Positions 47,946 through 55,719 of a stretch of DNA of 64,000 nt are shown one piece after another; the stretch's first letter is position 1; each line of letters starts with the position of its first letter. This DNA comes from Pseudogulbenkiania sp. MAI-1. Its GTDB lineage: Bacteria; Pseudomonadota; Gammaproteobacteria; Burkholderiales; Chromobacteriaceae. The translations under genes were made by a program, and so were the position numbers. The DNA is taken from NCBI RefSeq assembly GCF_000527175.1, contig NZ_AZUR01000001.1, forward strand, positions 1,898,501 through 1,962,500, written 5' to 3'. The notes under the pieces were generated by a model. The model saw only the letters and a list, made by a program, of their open reading frames with translations, ran no database searches and had not been told where the DNA came from.

Positions 47946-48851
47946 ATGAATCAACTGGAAGCCATGCAGATCTTTGTGCGCGTTGCCGAGCTGGCCAGCT
48001 TTACACGCGCTGCGCAAAGCGCCGGCCTGCCCAAGGCCAGCGTCTCTACCGCCGTGCAGCGCCTGGAGAGCCTCCTGGGCACACGCCTGCTACACCGGAC
48101 TACGCGCAAGGTGCAGATGACGCAGGATGGGCAGGTGTTCTATGAGCGCTGCAAGGCGTTGCTGGCGGATATGGACGAGTTGCAGACCCTGTTTCAGCGT
48201 GCACCGGCAGCCTTGGAGGGGCGGCTGCGCGTGGACATGTCGATCGGCATCGCCCGTAACATCGTGGTGCCGCGCTTGCCGGAGTTTCTGCAGGCCCACC
48301 CCAGGATCGAGGTGGAGCTCAGCAGTACTGATCGCCGTGTGGACTTGGTGCAGGAAGGGTTCGACTGTGTGCTGCGGGTAGGGCGACTGGCCGATTCCAG
48401 CCTGATTGCGCGGCCCTTGGGGCAGTTCCGGCTGCTCAACTGCGTCAGTCCCGCTTATCTAGCCGCCTTTGGCACGCCGCATACGCTGGAAGAGCTGGCC
48501 GCGCACCGTCTGGTGCACTACGTACCGACGCTGGGGGGCAAATCGCCGGGCTTGGAATACGTCGATAGTGTCGGCGAGGTGCGTTTTGTGCCGATGGCGG
48601 GGGTGCTCACCGTCAACAACTCGGAGGCGTATCTTGCTGCCTGTCTTGCCGGGCTGGGCTTGATCCAGGTGCCGGAGCCCGGGGTGCGCGAGCTGCTGGT
48701 CAAGGGGGAGTTGGTCGAGGTGTTGCCGGACTACCGCGCGGCGCCGATGCCGGTGTCGCTGCTCTACGCCAACCGCCACCATCTCCCGCGCCGGGTGCGG
48801 GTGTTCATGGACTGGGTCGAGGAGGTGATGCGGCCGTTTCTGGTGTCGTAG
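47946..48851 (+). CDS. LysR-family transcriptional regulator
   Basis: The 301-residue regulator has the helix-turn-helix at residues 1-60 (FVRVAELASFTRAAQSAGLPKAS region) and a substrate-binding effector domain. It belongs to the large AaeR/CrgA-like group that commonly controls a divergent oxidoreductase. The divergent SDR gene at 47058-47816 is the probable target. Confidence 0.9.
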   Translation: MNQLEAMQIFVRVAELASFTRAAQSAGLPKASVSTAVQRLESLLGTRLLHRTTRKVQMTQDGQVFYERCKALLADMDELQTLFQRAPAALEGRLRVDMSIGIARNIVVPRLPEFLQAHPRIEVELSSTDRRVDLVQEGFDCVLRVGRLADSSLIARPLGQFRLLNCVSPAYLAAFGTPHTLEELAAHRLVHYVPTLGGKSPGLEYVDSVGEVRFVPMAGVLTVNNSEAYLAACLAGLGLIQVPEPGVRELLVKGELVEVLPDYRAAPMPVSLLYANRHHLPRRVRVFMDWVEEVMRPFLVS

Positions 48852-49059
48852 GTGTGGTGACGTCCACTGTTCTGTCAGTAGAACAATATTTCCGATTTTG
48901 GCCGTCTAGTCGTACCAACTCACTGAAACTAGTCTTTATACATCACTGACCGACGATGCCAAGCCGCATGGCGGCATTTTCATCCTCGCCAAGACTGTTT
49001 CATGAGGTGAGCAGGGGATGCGTCGGTACGGAGCAGGTCAATCAATAAGGAGCAAAATC

Positions 49060-49263
49060 ATGACCCGGAACGTATCGTTGATGTTGATCGCTGGTGCGAT
49101 GTTGGCTGGTCCGGCCTTTGCCGGTGGCGGGACTCAGCCGGCGGCTGAGCGTTATATTGCCGCCAAGCTCGATTGCGACAATATGAGCCAGTACCAGAAA
49201 GATGTCTGCCTGCGTAGTGCGGAAGAGGTGTACAAGGCGGCCACGGCGGTGTCGGGCGCTTGA
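49060..49263 (+). CDS. Small secreted protein, unknown
   Basis: The 67-residue precursor has a clear signal peptide (about 22 residues, ending GPAFA), leaving about 45 residues with two Cys (LDCDNM and DVCLRS) that could form a disulphide. AATAAGGAGC precedes the ATG at 49060; a longer frame from 49018 would mask the signal. Nothing further is recognisable. The flanking gaps (48852-49059 and 49264-49456) hold no other gene. Confidence 0.65.
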   Translation: MTRNVSLMLIAGAMLAGPAFAGGGTQPAAERYIAAKLDCDNMSQYQKDVCLRSAEEVYKAATAVSGA

Positions 49264-49456
49264 GTCCGACGGCTGTTTTTGGACGGTGAGCGCGTTCTGG
49301 GCGGCCGGGGTCTGTCACCGTGGCCGACTCGGGCGCGCTTTTCGCCGATGGCGTGGCGAGTCGAGGGTTCGCTGGCGCCAGGCCGGCACCAGCGTCTATA
49401 GGGGTTTACTTTCTAGAATCAGCCACCTTACCTAAGTTCCTTTCCGTGACGAAGGC

Positions 49457-49846
49457 TCAGGGCATGCCGGCGATGGCGGGGAAGCCATCGGGGTGGGGCC
49501 AGTCGGCCTCGGTGGGGCTGGTCACAGGGCGGGAGCTCTCGACATCGGTGACGCCGCTCCATTCCGCCGGCGGCTGCATGGCACGGATGCCGCTTGCACA
49601 GCGGTTGGCGGCCGCACTGTAGAACTCTGCCGCCACGCTGTCGCATTGCCGCGCGGCCATGAGCCGCGCCGTGTGGAAACCTTCGAGACGAGCCGTGTGG
49701 TGCTCGCGCTCCAACTCCTCGATCCTCGCCACCATGGCCAACACGATGTCGGAGCTTGCCAGGACCTCCCGTGCTGCGCAGGGGTCGGCGGCCTCTGCCG
49801 CTTCCTTGATGTCGGCCAGCGTGCGGCCGGCGTAAGTTGTGCTCAT
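49457..49846 (-). CDS. Hypothetical protein, 129 residues
   Basis: A soluble Ala-rich protein with a helical N-terminal two-thirds (ADIKEAAEAADPCAAREVL, then VARIEELEREHHTARLEG) and a Pro-rich tail. AAAGGA precedes the ATG. Composition and size recall small phage or plasmid accessory proteins, but no family was identified. It follows another small leftward ORF by overlap or near-contact. Confidence 0.5.
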   Translation of the reverse strand: MSTTYAGRTLADIKEAAEAADPCAAREVLASSDIVLAMVARIEELEREHHTARLEGFHTARLMAARQCDSVAAEFYSAAANRCASGIRAMQPPAEWSGVTDVESSRPVTSPTEADWPHPDGFPAIAGMP

Positions 49847-49861
49847 GCAGCAGTCCTTTCA

Positions 49862-50023
49862 TCAATAGTCACTGGCGCAAAGATCGTCGGTTGCCCGCCA
49901 CGCGCGAGCGCCGTCATTGACGATGCCAGGACGAACATCATCGTGCTGAATGACATCCATGGTGGCGTAGGGCAGGGAGGCCATCCGTTCTCGAAGCGAC
50001 TTGGTGATGTCTCCAAGCGGCAT
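49862..50023 (-). CDS. Possible 53-residue ORF upstream of the hypothetical gene
   Basis: The frame reads MPLGDITKSLRERMASLPYA and ends WRATDDLCASDY. Its stop is 15 bases before the next leftward gene, suggesting a two-gene unit. No strong ribosome site is present and no family was recognised. Confidence 0.35.
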   Translation of the reverse strand: MPLGDITKSLRERMASLPYATMDVIQHDDVRPGIVNDGARAWRATDDLCASDY

Positions 50024-50097
50024 GGCCGGGCGGGGGTAGACCTTGGTTTGGGTGATGCCGGGGGCAGGATGCGGGGAGGCTCAGCGGGAGCCGGTAA

Positions 50098-50132
50098 AGC
50101 CCGGGCGCGGTGTGGCCACGCGCACCCGGGCT
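50098..50132 (-). terminator. Hairpin downstream of the DUF3300 gene
   Basis: Arms AGCCCGGG (50098-50105) and CCCGGGCT (50125-50132) with additional inner GCG/CGC pairing, 4 bases after the stop. The T-tract is weak (TTTACC). Confidence 0.55.
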
Positions 50133-50136
50133 GGTG

Positions 50137-51783
50137 CTAGCGTCCGCGATCGCCCCCGCCATGCCCGCGGCCGGGGGTGTCTTCGATGATGAAGGGGCGC
50201 TGTTGTGACGAGCCGCCACGCTGCCCACCCTCCGGGCGTTGCTGGAAGGATGGCCTGCCGGAAGGTTGGACTTGGCGAGGTTCGACCTGATGCCGTTCGA
50301 ACTGGCGGACCTCTCCACGCCGCTCCATGCTGCCGACGTCAGGCCGGGGCGGCCGAGCCTGCTCGGGCCGGATGATGGTGGGCATCTCCTGCGGGCGCGG
50401 TGCGCGTGGAATGTCGGCGTCCTGCTGGCGTCGTTCGAAGCGACGGTTGTCGCCGCCTCGGCGCTCGGCGTTGCCGACGTCCGGTCGTGCCTGCTCGGGC
50501 CGGATGATGGTGGGCATCTCCTGTGAACGCGGAGTGCGCGGAATATCGACATCCTGCCGGCGCCGTTCGAAGCGGCGTTCTTCTCCGCGGCGTTCGGCGC
50601 TGCCGACGTCCGGCGCGCGCGAGCGGCCTTGCTCGGGGCGGATGATGAAGGGCGACTCCTGCGGACGAGGCGTGCGCGGGATGTCGATCTTGCGTTCACC
50701 CTGGTTGCCCAGACGGCCGGGCGGGAAGAAGCCCCTGTCGCGTTTCTCGTTGTCGCCACGCGACCAATCCGGCCGCCGATCGAAACGGCGATCCATCTCG
50801 GGGCGCCGGGACGGGTTGATGATGGCGGGCATGTCGCGGCGCGAGCCGGCACGGTCCTGAGCTTCAGGCCGCGACAGCAACGGTTGTTGTCGGTCGCGCT
50901 GACGGCCGCCGGGGGGGGCCATCCGTTCGGCCTGCCGCGGCGTGAATCCCTGATAGGGGACGTTGCGGCGGTGCTCCGGGTCATGCTCCCAGCGGAACGG
51001 GCCTTTGCGCCCGATCCATTCCCGGTGCGTAATGCGCGGCTGGTAGTAGAAGTTGTTGATGTTGATGATCGTGACGTGGCGGCGCGGCCAGTCGAAGCTG
51101 CCGAAGAAGAAGCCCACGCTCACCGAGAAGCCGACACCCCAGTAGATACCCACGCTCGGCCCGACGTAGTAGCCGGGCCAGACCCAGTAGAACGGCGGAT
51201 AGGCCGGCCACCACCAGGGGCCGTACACCACCCACGGGTCGTAGTAGGGTACGTAGACGACGAGCGGGTCGTAGGGTTCGAGCACGATGACCGGTTCGTG
51301 GCTGGCAACGCGGACGTAGCGGTTGGAACGCAGATAGCCTTGCTCCCATGCTTTCTCCCGCAGGCGCTGTATCGTGTCCATGACCTGGTCCTCCTGGGCG
51401 AGGAAGGCGTTGCCCAGTTCTTCGGTCCATTCCAGGTGGTCGTCCATCATCTGCAGTACCTGGGGAAAGGCGACCAGCGACAGCACGCTGGGGTCCCAGT
51501 CGTTGTAGTCGGCGGACCGTACTGCCTGCTCACCCTTCAGGTTGGGGTGGGCGCGTGACCAGCGTGCCGCCTCGACCACCTCGAGCGGGTAGGTCGACGC
51601 CATCAATACCTGCGACAGTAGCGAGTCGGGGTAGAGCGCGATGGGAGCGAGCATCTGGTCCAGTTCCGCCTGCGTGTACAGGTCTTCTTCGGCGGCGGCC
51701 GGGGGAGCCACGGCCAGACTCATCGCAACGGAGAAAATCAGGATCAGAAACCGGATCAGAAAAGATCGGGTGCGTATGTACAT
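50137..51783 (-). CDS. DUF3300 domain secreted protein with C-terminal tandem repeats
   Basis: The 548-residue precursor has a signal peptide (about 30 residues ending PPAAA). A DUF3300 domain follows, with its LDQMLAPIALYPDSLLSQVLMASTYPLEV signature (core APIALYPDSLL) and repeated Tyr/Pro/Trp-rich segments such as YVPYYDPWVVYG. The C-terminal 200 residues are Arg/Pro-rich and contain three imperfect repeats of about 36-45 residues built on DIPRTPRPQE-IIRPEQ-ERRG-FERR. Such regions are disordered and cationic. Function is unknown; envelope or matrix binding is a guess. Confidence 0.85.
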   Translation of the reverse strand: MYIRTRSFLIRFLILIFSVAMSLAVAPPAAAEEDLYTQAELDQMLAPIALYPDSLLSQVLMASTYPLEVVEAARWSRAHPNLKGEQAVRSADYNDWDPSVLSLVAFPQVLQMMDDHLEWTEELGNAFLAQEDQVMDTIQRLREKAWEQGYLRSNRYVRVASHEPVIVLEPYDPLVVYVPYYDPWVVYGPWWWPAYPPFYWVWPGYYVGPSVGIYWGVGFSVSVGFFFGSFDWPRRHVTIININNFYYQPRITHREWIGRKGPFRWEHDPEHRRNVPYQGFTPRQAERMAPPGGRQRDRQQPLLSRPEAQDRAGSRRDMPAIINPSRRPEMDRRFDRRPDWSRGDNEKRDRGFFPPGRLGNQGERKIDIPRTPRPQESPFIIRPEQGRSRAPDVGSAERRGEERRFERRRQDVDIPRTPRSQEMPTIIRPEQARPDVGNAERRGGDNRRFERRQQDADIPRAPRPQEMPTIIRPEQARPPRPDVGSMERRGEVRQFERHQVEPRQVQPSGRPSFQQRPEGGQRGGSSQQRPFIIEDTPGRGHGGGDRGR

Positions 51784-51880
51784 GGTGGGGCCTCCCTTGC
51801 TTGCAGAGGCGAGCCGGACAGACAGCGCCGTGGGCGTTTGCCGGACGACTCGGGTTAGCGGGCAGCGTCCTGGCGCCCGC

Positions 51881-52384
51881 CTAAGCCCTCCTAGACCCTG
51901 CCGGGTGTCGATGGGCCATGGCTATCAGCCGGGTACCAAGCAGATGGGCCAAGCCCTGTCCGCCGGCATTCATCACGGCGTTATGGTTCCACTTGAACAG
52001 CGGGTGGGCGACCGGTGCGAGCAGGTTCATCCAGCGCTTGGTGGTGCGCACTTCCCAATCGTAGCGGACGACGGTGAGCGTGCCTTCGCGCGAGAAAGTC
52101 CAGCAGCCGCAGCCTTCGACTTCTCCGCTCGCCATGCCTTCCAGGCAGACCAGCGGTTCGATGCGGGTGATGCGTATGTCGAAGGTCAGCCGGTACGGCA
52201 GCACGCTTTTCCAAGTGTAGCGTTGCACGGCACCCAGCCCGTTGTCGTCGCCGGTTTCCAGATCCAGTACCTGTTCGACACCGCGCCACCAGCTGGGCCA
52301 GCGGTTCGAGTGGTAGATGGCGTCCCATACCGCTTCCATGGGCGCCTCCAGGTACCACAGGGTGGAAAACCGGTATTCGGCCAT
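51881..52384 (-). CDS. SRPBCC (START-like) family protein
   Basis: The 167-residue protein starts with the polyketide-cyclase-like FSTLWYLEAPMEAVWDAIYHSNRWPSWW (core APMEAVWDAI) typical of SRPBCC hydrophobic-pocket proteins. A later WNHNAVMNAGGQGLAHLLG segment is also found in the family. No catalytic residues are defined. It is the last gene of the leftward ECF-sigma array, 29 bases after the LolA-like gene. Confidence 0.75.
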   Translation of the reverse strand: MAEYRFSTLWYLEAPMEAVWDAIYHSNRWPSWWRGVEQVLDLETGDDNGLGAVQRYTWKSVLPYRLTFDIRITRIEPLVCLEGMASGEVEGCGCWTFSREGTLTVVRYDWEVRTTKRWMNLLAPVAHPLFKWNHNAVMNAGGQGLAHLLGTRLIAMAHRHPAGSRRA

Positions 52385-52413
52385 CGCTGTTCGGGTTCCC
52401 TGTGTTTGACGGT

Positions 52414-53046
52414 TCAGGGTTGGAAAAAATCCGCAGGGAGCGGAACGTCAATTTCCACGTCGTCCATCAACACTGTTTCCAGCTCCTTGTCGTCGAGACC
52501 GAAACTGACGACCTTGACCGGAAACAGCGTGCGCTCGGCCAGCCAGAGCTGGAAGCGGTGCACACCATCCATGGCTTTGCCCGGCGCACCGGTGACGGCC
52601 CAGCGTTGTGTCTGCCACACACCGACGGTCTCCGGGCCGAGCGGCGCGGTGTCGCCTCCCTGCTGCAGGGCCTGGACCGTGCGCAACAGGACGCCGACGT
52701 CGGAGCGATCGACACGGCGGCCGTGCGGGCCGTGGATGAGGGGATTGTCCGGGGCCAGCGTCAGTGCCGGCCCACGCGGGCCAAAAGGCCACAATCGTAC
52801 CTTGCCGCTGTGCGGGTTATAGATCAGCAGTGCTCCCGGATACGGTGCGACGAACTCCATGCGCACGAAGCCGGGCTTGCGCCAGGTGTAACGGATGACC
52901 TGGGGTTTGCTGTGTGGCGCGGACGAATGGAGGGTGACCCGGTAGCTGTCGAGTTGGTCGAATTGCTGCCGGGCGGCCGCGACCGGGTCCGACGGGCTGG
53001 CGCCAGCCGGGGCGAGCAGGGCGGTGGCGAGCAGTGGCCAGAGCAT
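52414..53046 (-). CDS. Periplasmic LolA-like/DUF1571-type protein
   Basis: The 210-residue precursor has a short signal peptide (ending PAGAS). Its body resembles LolA-fold proteins that bind acyl chains: FDQLDSYRVTLHSS, YTWRKPGFVRMEF and a C-terminal FPVKVVSFGLDDKELETV. DUF1571 is the nearest family by memory. It begins 3 bases after the cupredoxin stop, so the two are almost certainly cotranscribed. Confidence 0.65.
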   Translation of the reverse strand: MLWPLLATALLAPAGASPSDPVAAARQQFDQLDSYRVTLHSSAPHSKPQVIRYTWRKPGFVRMEFVAPYPGALLIYNPHSGKVRLWPFGPRGPALTLAPDNPLIHGPHGRRVDRSDVGVLLRTVQALQQGGDTAPLGPETVGVWQTQRWAVTGAPGKAMDGVHRFQLWLAERTLFPVKVVSFGLDDKELETVLMDDVEIDVPLPADFFQP

Positions 53047-53049
53047 GGG

Positions 53050-53469
53050 CTACTCCACTACCTCCAGCACCCCTGCCATGCCTTTCTCGCGGTGGCTCTT
53101 GAAGAACAATAGCTTGTTCGGGCACTGGAACGGGTAGCGGCCGGCCACGGTCGGGGTGAAGCGGAAGGTACGCGCCTCCTGGACGAGCCGGCTGTCGATG
53201 GCGACCTGGTCGGGCGGCAGCTTGAGCACGAAGCTGTGCGGGATCAGCCCCGCTTCGACGCGGACCGATAGCTCCACCGGGATACCCGCCTTGACCACGA
53301 GGTGATCGGGCTTGAAGAAGTAGCTGCCGCCAACGATGGCCACACGCTGGACGCCATCGCTGGCAACGGGAACGCGGTAGGGCTCTTCGGCGGCACGCGC
53401 GATGAGGGAGGTGGCGAGCAGGCCGAGTGCCAGCGCCATCCCGGACGGGGTGAGTCTGAATCTGTGCAT
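53050..53469 (-). CDS. Secreted cupredoxin-like protein
   Basis: The 139-residue precursor has a signal peptide of about 26 residues (ending LIARA). The cupredoxin fold is indicated by the upstream copper ligand in LIPHSFVL and the C-terminal ligand loop FQCPNKLLFFKSHREKGMAG, which supplies Cys, His and Met in type 1 copper order. It could be an electron carrier or a copper-binding sensor partner of the ECF system. It lies just downstream of a mini-lipoprotein gene. Confidence 0.8.
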   Translation of the reverse strand: MHRFRLTPSGMALALGLLATSLIARAAEEPYRVPVASDGVQRVAIVGGSYFFKPDHLVVKAGIPVELSVRVEAGLIPHSFVLKLPPDQVAIDSRLVQEARTFRFTPTVAGRYPFQCPNKLLFFKSHREKGMAGVLEVVE

Positions 53470-53505
53470 GGCGGCTCCTGTTTCTCGTTCGATGGCACGC
53501 AGGCA

Positions 53506-53646
53506 TCAGTAGCCGCTGCCACCGCCGCCCTTGCTGCCGTCTTGTGTCGGCGCCGGCCGGCTCATGTGGTCGCCCATCATGGTGCAGCCGGTGACGGCCA
53601 GGAGCAGTGCCAAGAGGCCGGCACGCAGCCAGTGTTTTCCATTCAT
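53506..53646 (-). CDS. Mini-lipoprotein, 46 residues
   Basis: The short frame is a complete lipoprotein: a basic start (MNGKHWLRAG), a hydrophobic core and lipobox VTGC (Cys at 21), then a Met/His-containing stretch (TMMGDHMS) and a Gly-rich tail ending GGGGSGY. It sits between the anti-sigma and cupredoxin genes in the same orientation. The Met/His residues could bind copper, but that is inference. Confidence 0.65.
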   Translation of the reverse strand: MNGKHWLRAGLLALLLAVTGCTMMGDHMSRPAPTQDGSKGGGGSGY

Positions 53647-53676
53647 GGTGTTTTCCTTCGTCATGGTGAACGGTGG

Positions 53677-54456
53677 TTAACCGGACCAGGAGCCGGCGTC
53701 GCCGCCGAGCGCGTTGCAGGCGTCGACCGCGATCGCCCGCAATCGGGTTTCGTGGCTTGGGCCGGACAGGGCATAGCCCAGACCCCGGCTGGCCCAGTAG
53801 ATGGTGCGGCGTTCGCCGTCGGGCAGGGGCCGCAGGCCGATCTCACGCTGGGGGTAAGGGGAGATGTACAGCGTCAGGCGGGTGCCTGCCGCGTTCTGAT
53901 ACATGAATTGCGCGGCGGGGCCGGCTTCGCCGGGCAGCAGCCGCCCCCCTACCAGTGCGTAGCCGTATTCGGCAAGCGGTGGAGCCGCCACCGGGCGCAT
54001 CAGCCGCTTGGACAGCCACGCCAGCAGATGCGCCTGATCGGCAACGGTGACCTCGACCGGATGCCGCTGTTCCGGCGCGTAGACGGCGTAGGCCAGGTCC
54101 GCGCGCCGGGCGAAGGCGGGCTGCACCATCTCAGCCGGGAAGATCCGTTCCGGCTGCATGGCACCCGCCAGAAGGCCGAGCACCAGACCGCCGACCGCGG
54201 CCGCGCCGAGATACCACCAGGGGGTGCGACGCTGCACGAACAGACTCGCCCCTTCGCTCGGCAGAGGAAACAGTTGCCGGAGGGCGGCATTCTGGCTGCG
54301 GTAGTGTTCGACTCGCGCCATCGCTGCCGGGTCGTGCGCCAACTGCTCCAGCAGCTCCGCGCGCTCGGCGCCGGACAATTCGCCGTCGACCAGCGCGCAC
54401 AGCCGGCGAACGTCGTCGTTTTCCGGGGGGCTGGCGGTGTCGCGAGTCGGGTTCAT
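53677..54456 (-). CDS. Anti-sigma factor (membrane-anchored)
   Basis: The 259-residue protein has a short N-terminal anti-sigma domain (VRRLCALVDGELSGAERAEL, the RseA/RskA-like zinc-less form), one membrane helix (about residues 95-117, WWYLGAAAVGGLVLGLLAG) and a periplasmic domain. The ATG at 54456 overlaps the sigma-factor stop (ATGA), a standard sigma/anti-sigma coupling. The longer open frame reading into the sigma gene is a shadow. Confidence 0.82.
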   Translation of the reverse strand: MNPTRDTASPPENDDVRRLCALVDGELSGAERAELLEQLAHDPAAMARVEHYRSQNAALRQLFPLPSEGASLFVQRRTPWWYLGAAAVGGLVLGLLAGAMQPERIFPAEMVQPAFARRADLAYAVYAPEQRHPVEVTVADQAHLLAWLSKRLMRPVAAPPLAEYGYALVGGRLLPGEAGPAAQFMYQNAAGTRLTLYISPYPQREIGLRPLPDGERRTIYWASRGLGYALSGPSHETRLRAIAVDACNALGGDAGSWSG

Positions 54457-54983
54457 GGTGCGTGCTTTACTACTTTCAATGGAGTCCGCGTCGACGTCGC
54501 GTCCCCGGTCATCGGTTCGGTCAATAGGGCGCGCATGCGCTCCCTCCCGCGCGCGAGGCGCGACATCACGGTGCCGACCGGCACCTGCAAAACCTTGGCG
54601 GCCTCCTGGTAGCTGAGCTCTTCCACCGCCACCAGCAGCAGCACTTCGCGCTGCTCCAGCGGCAGCCGGTAGAGCGCCCGCTCCACGTCGCGCAGCAGCA
54701 AGCCGTCGATTTCGCTGTTCGGGGCCGGCGTCTGCTGCCACGGCGCCGTTTCGTCGTCGACCGCGACCTCGCGGCGGGAGCGCAGCTGGTCGATGAAACG
54801 GTGACGCAGCAGGGTCAGCAGCCACGCGCGCAGGTTGCCGCTCCGCCCCCAATGCCATTTGCGCAGGGCTCGTTCCAGGGTGTCCTGCACCAGATCGTCG
54901 GCCCAAGCCGGGTCACGGGTCAGCGCGCGGGCGTAACGCCGCAGGTGCGGCAGCCAGACCAGGAGATCGGATTCGAAACTCAT
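54453..54983 (-). CDS. ECF sigma factor (RpoE-like)
   Basis: The 176-residue extracytoplasmic-function sigma factor has region 2 (ARALTRDPAWADDLVQDTLERAL; core DDLVQDT) and region 4 (LPLEQREVLLLVAVEELSYQEAAKVLQVPVGTVMSRLARGRERM; core SYQEAAKVL). It is followed by its anti-sigma gene and preceded by a secreted YxFxxD-repeat protein gene. It probably autoregulates this array. Confidence 0.92.
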   Translation of the reverse strand: MSFESDLLVWLPHLRRYARALTRDPAWADDLVQDTLERALRKWHWGRSGNLRAWLLTLLRHRFIDQLRSRREVAVDDETAPWQQTPAPNSEIDGLLLRDVERALYRLPLEQREVLLLVAVEELSYQEAAKVLQVPVGTVMSRLARGRERMRALLTEPMTGDATSTRTPLKVVKHAP

Positions 54984-55021
54984 GGCATGGGCCTGGGCAT
55001 CCCGCCGGGCGGGTCACCCGC

Positions 55022-55381
55022 TCAGGGCTTGACCGTGTGCCACATGCCCTTGAAGCCGTCGCCCATCTTGTCGCCCGGTTTCTTGTCCTTCGACCAGCGG
55101 TACAGCGGGTGACCTTTGTAGGTCCACTGCTTTTTGCCGTCGTCGCGCGTGATCATGCCCCAGTCGCCCATCGCCTTGTCGTACGAGTCGGCGAGTGCCG
55201 GCGGCCAGTTCTCGGTACAGCCCCCGGTGCACACGCTGGTGCCTTCGCTATCCTTGTCGAACATGTACAACGTCATGCCGTGCTCATCGACTGCCATGCC
55301 GTTCATCATCTTGGGTGGTTCGGCCAGTGCCGGCAGCGCCAGGGTGCCGCCGAGCGCCAGCAGGATCAGTGCTTGTTTCAT
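55022..55381 (-). CDS. Secreted protein with YxFxxD repeats (COG4315 type)
   Basis: The 119-residue precursor has a signal peptide of about 20 residues (ending ALPALA). The mature part has two copies of the family motif Yx(F/W)xxD (YMFDKD and YRWSKD) and a CTGGC pair around residues 57-61. Members are often encoded with ECF sigma factors, as here. GAGGAGC precedes the ATG at 55381; function is unknown. It is the first gene of the array, and the promoter should lie in 55382-55719, a gap shared with the divergent kinase gene. Confidence 0.8.
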   Translation of the reverse strand: MKQALILLALGGTLALPALAEPPKMMNGMAVDEHGMTLYMFDKDSEGTSVCTGGCTENWPPALADSYDKAMGDWGMITRDDGKKQWTYKGHPLYRWSKDKKPGDKMGDGFKGMWHTVKP

Positions 55382-55719
55382 GTTCTTGCTCCTCGAAAGG
55401 GAAGTCGGGAGCCGCTTGGCTCCACCATGGCTGTCAGCAATTCGTCCTGTGTGAAGGGGCGCTGGCAGCCGCCGCATTCCTGAAAACTAAACGTTTGGGC
55501 GGCGCGGTTTATTCCCGTGGGACGGTCACGGGTGATACGAAAACGCGACGTTCTTGGTTAAGCGTAGTCGAGCAGAACGGTTGAGTCGCCCGTGTGCACA
55601 CCGGGCACAAGCGGTCGCTCCGCGGTTGGGCGGTGCGCAAGGCATCGCTGGAGTGGGGTGGCGGTGGCTCTGGCAGGCTTCTTGCATTTTCCTGAGCGAT
55701 CTCTCGTCAGGAATGCCCT

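Noticed and set aside
39000..50000. A complete prophage
   Set aside because: Only a repressor/cro pair and a broken Rha gene are phage-like; no integrase, capsid, terminase or lysis genes are present and no att sites were found.
53677..54906. A 409-residue anti-sigma protein using the longest frame
   Set aside because: The first 150 codons are a shadow of the sigma-factor gene; the ATG at 54456, overlapping the sigma stop, gives the normal anti-sigma N-terminus.
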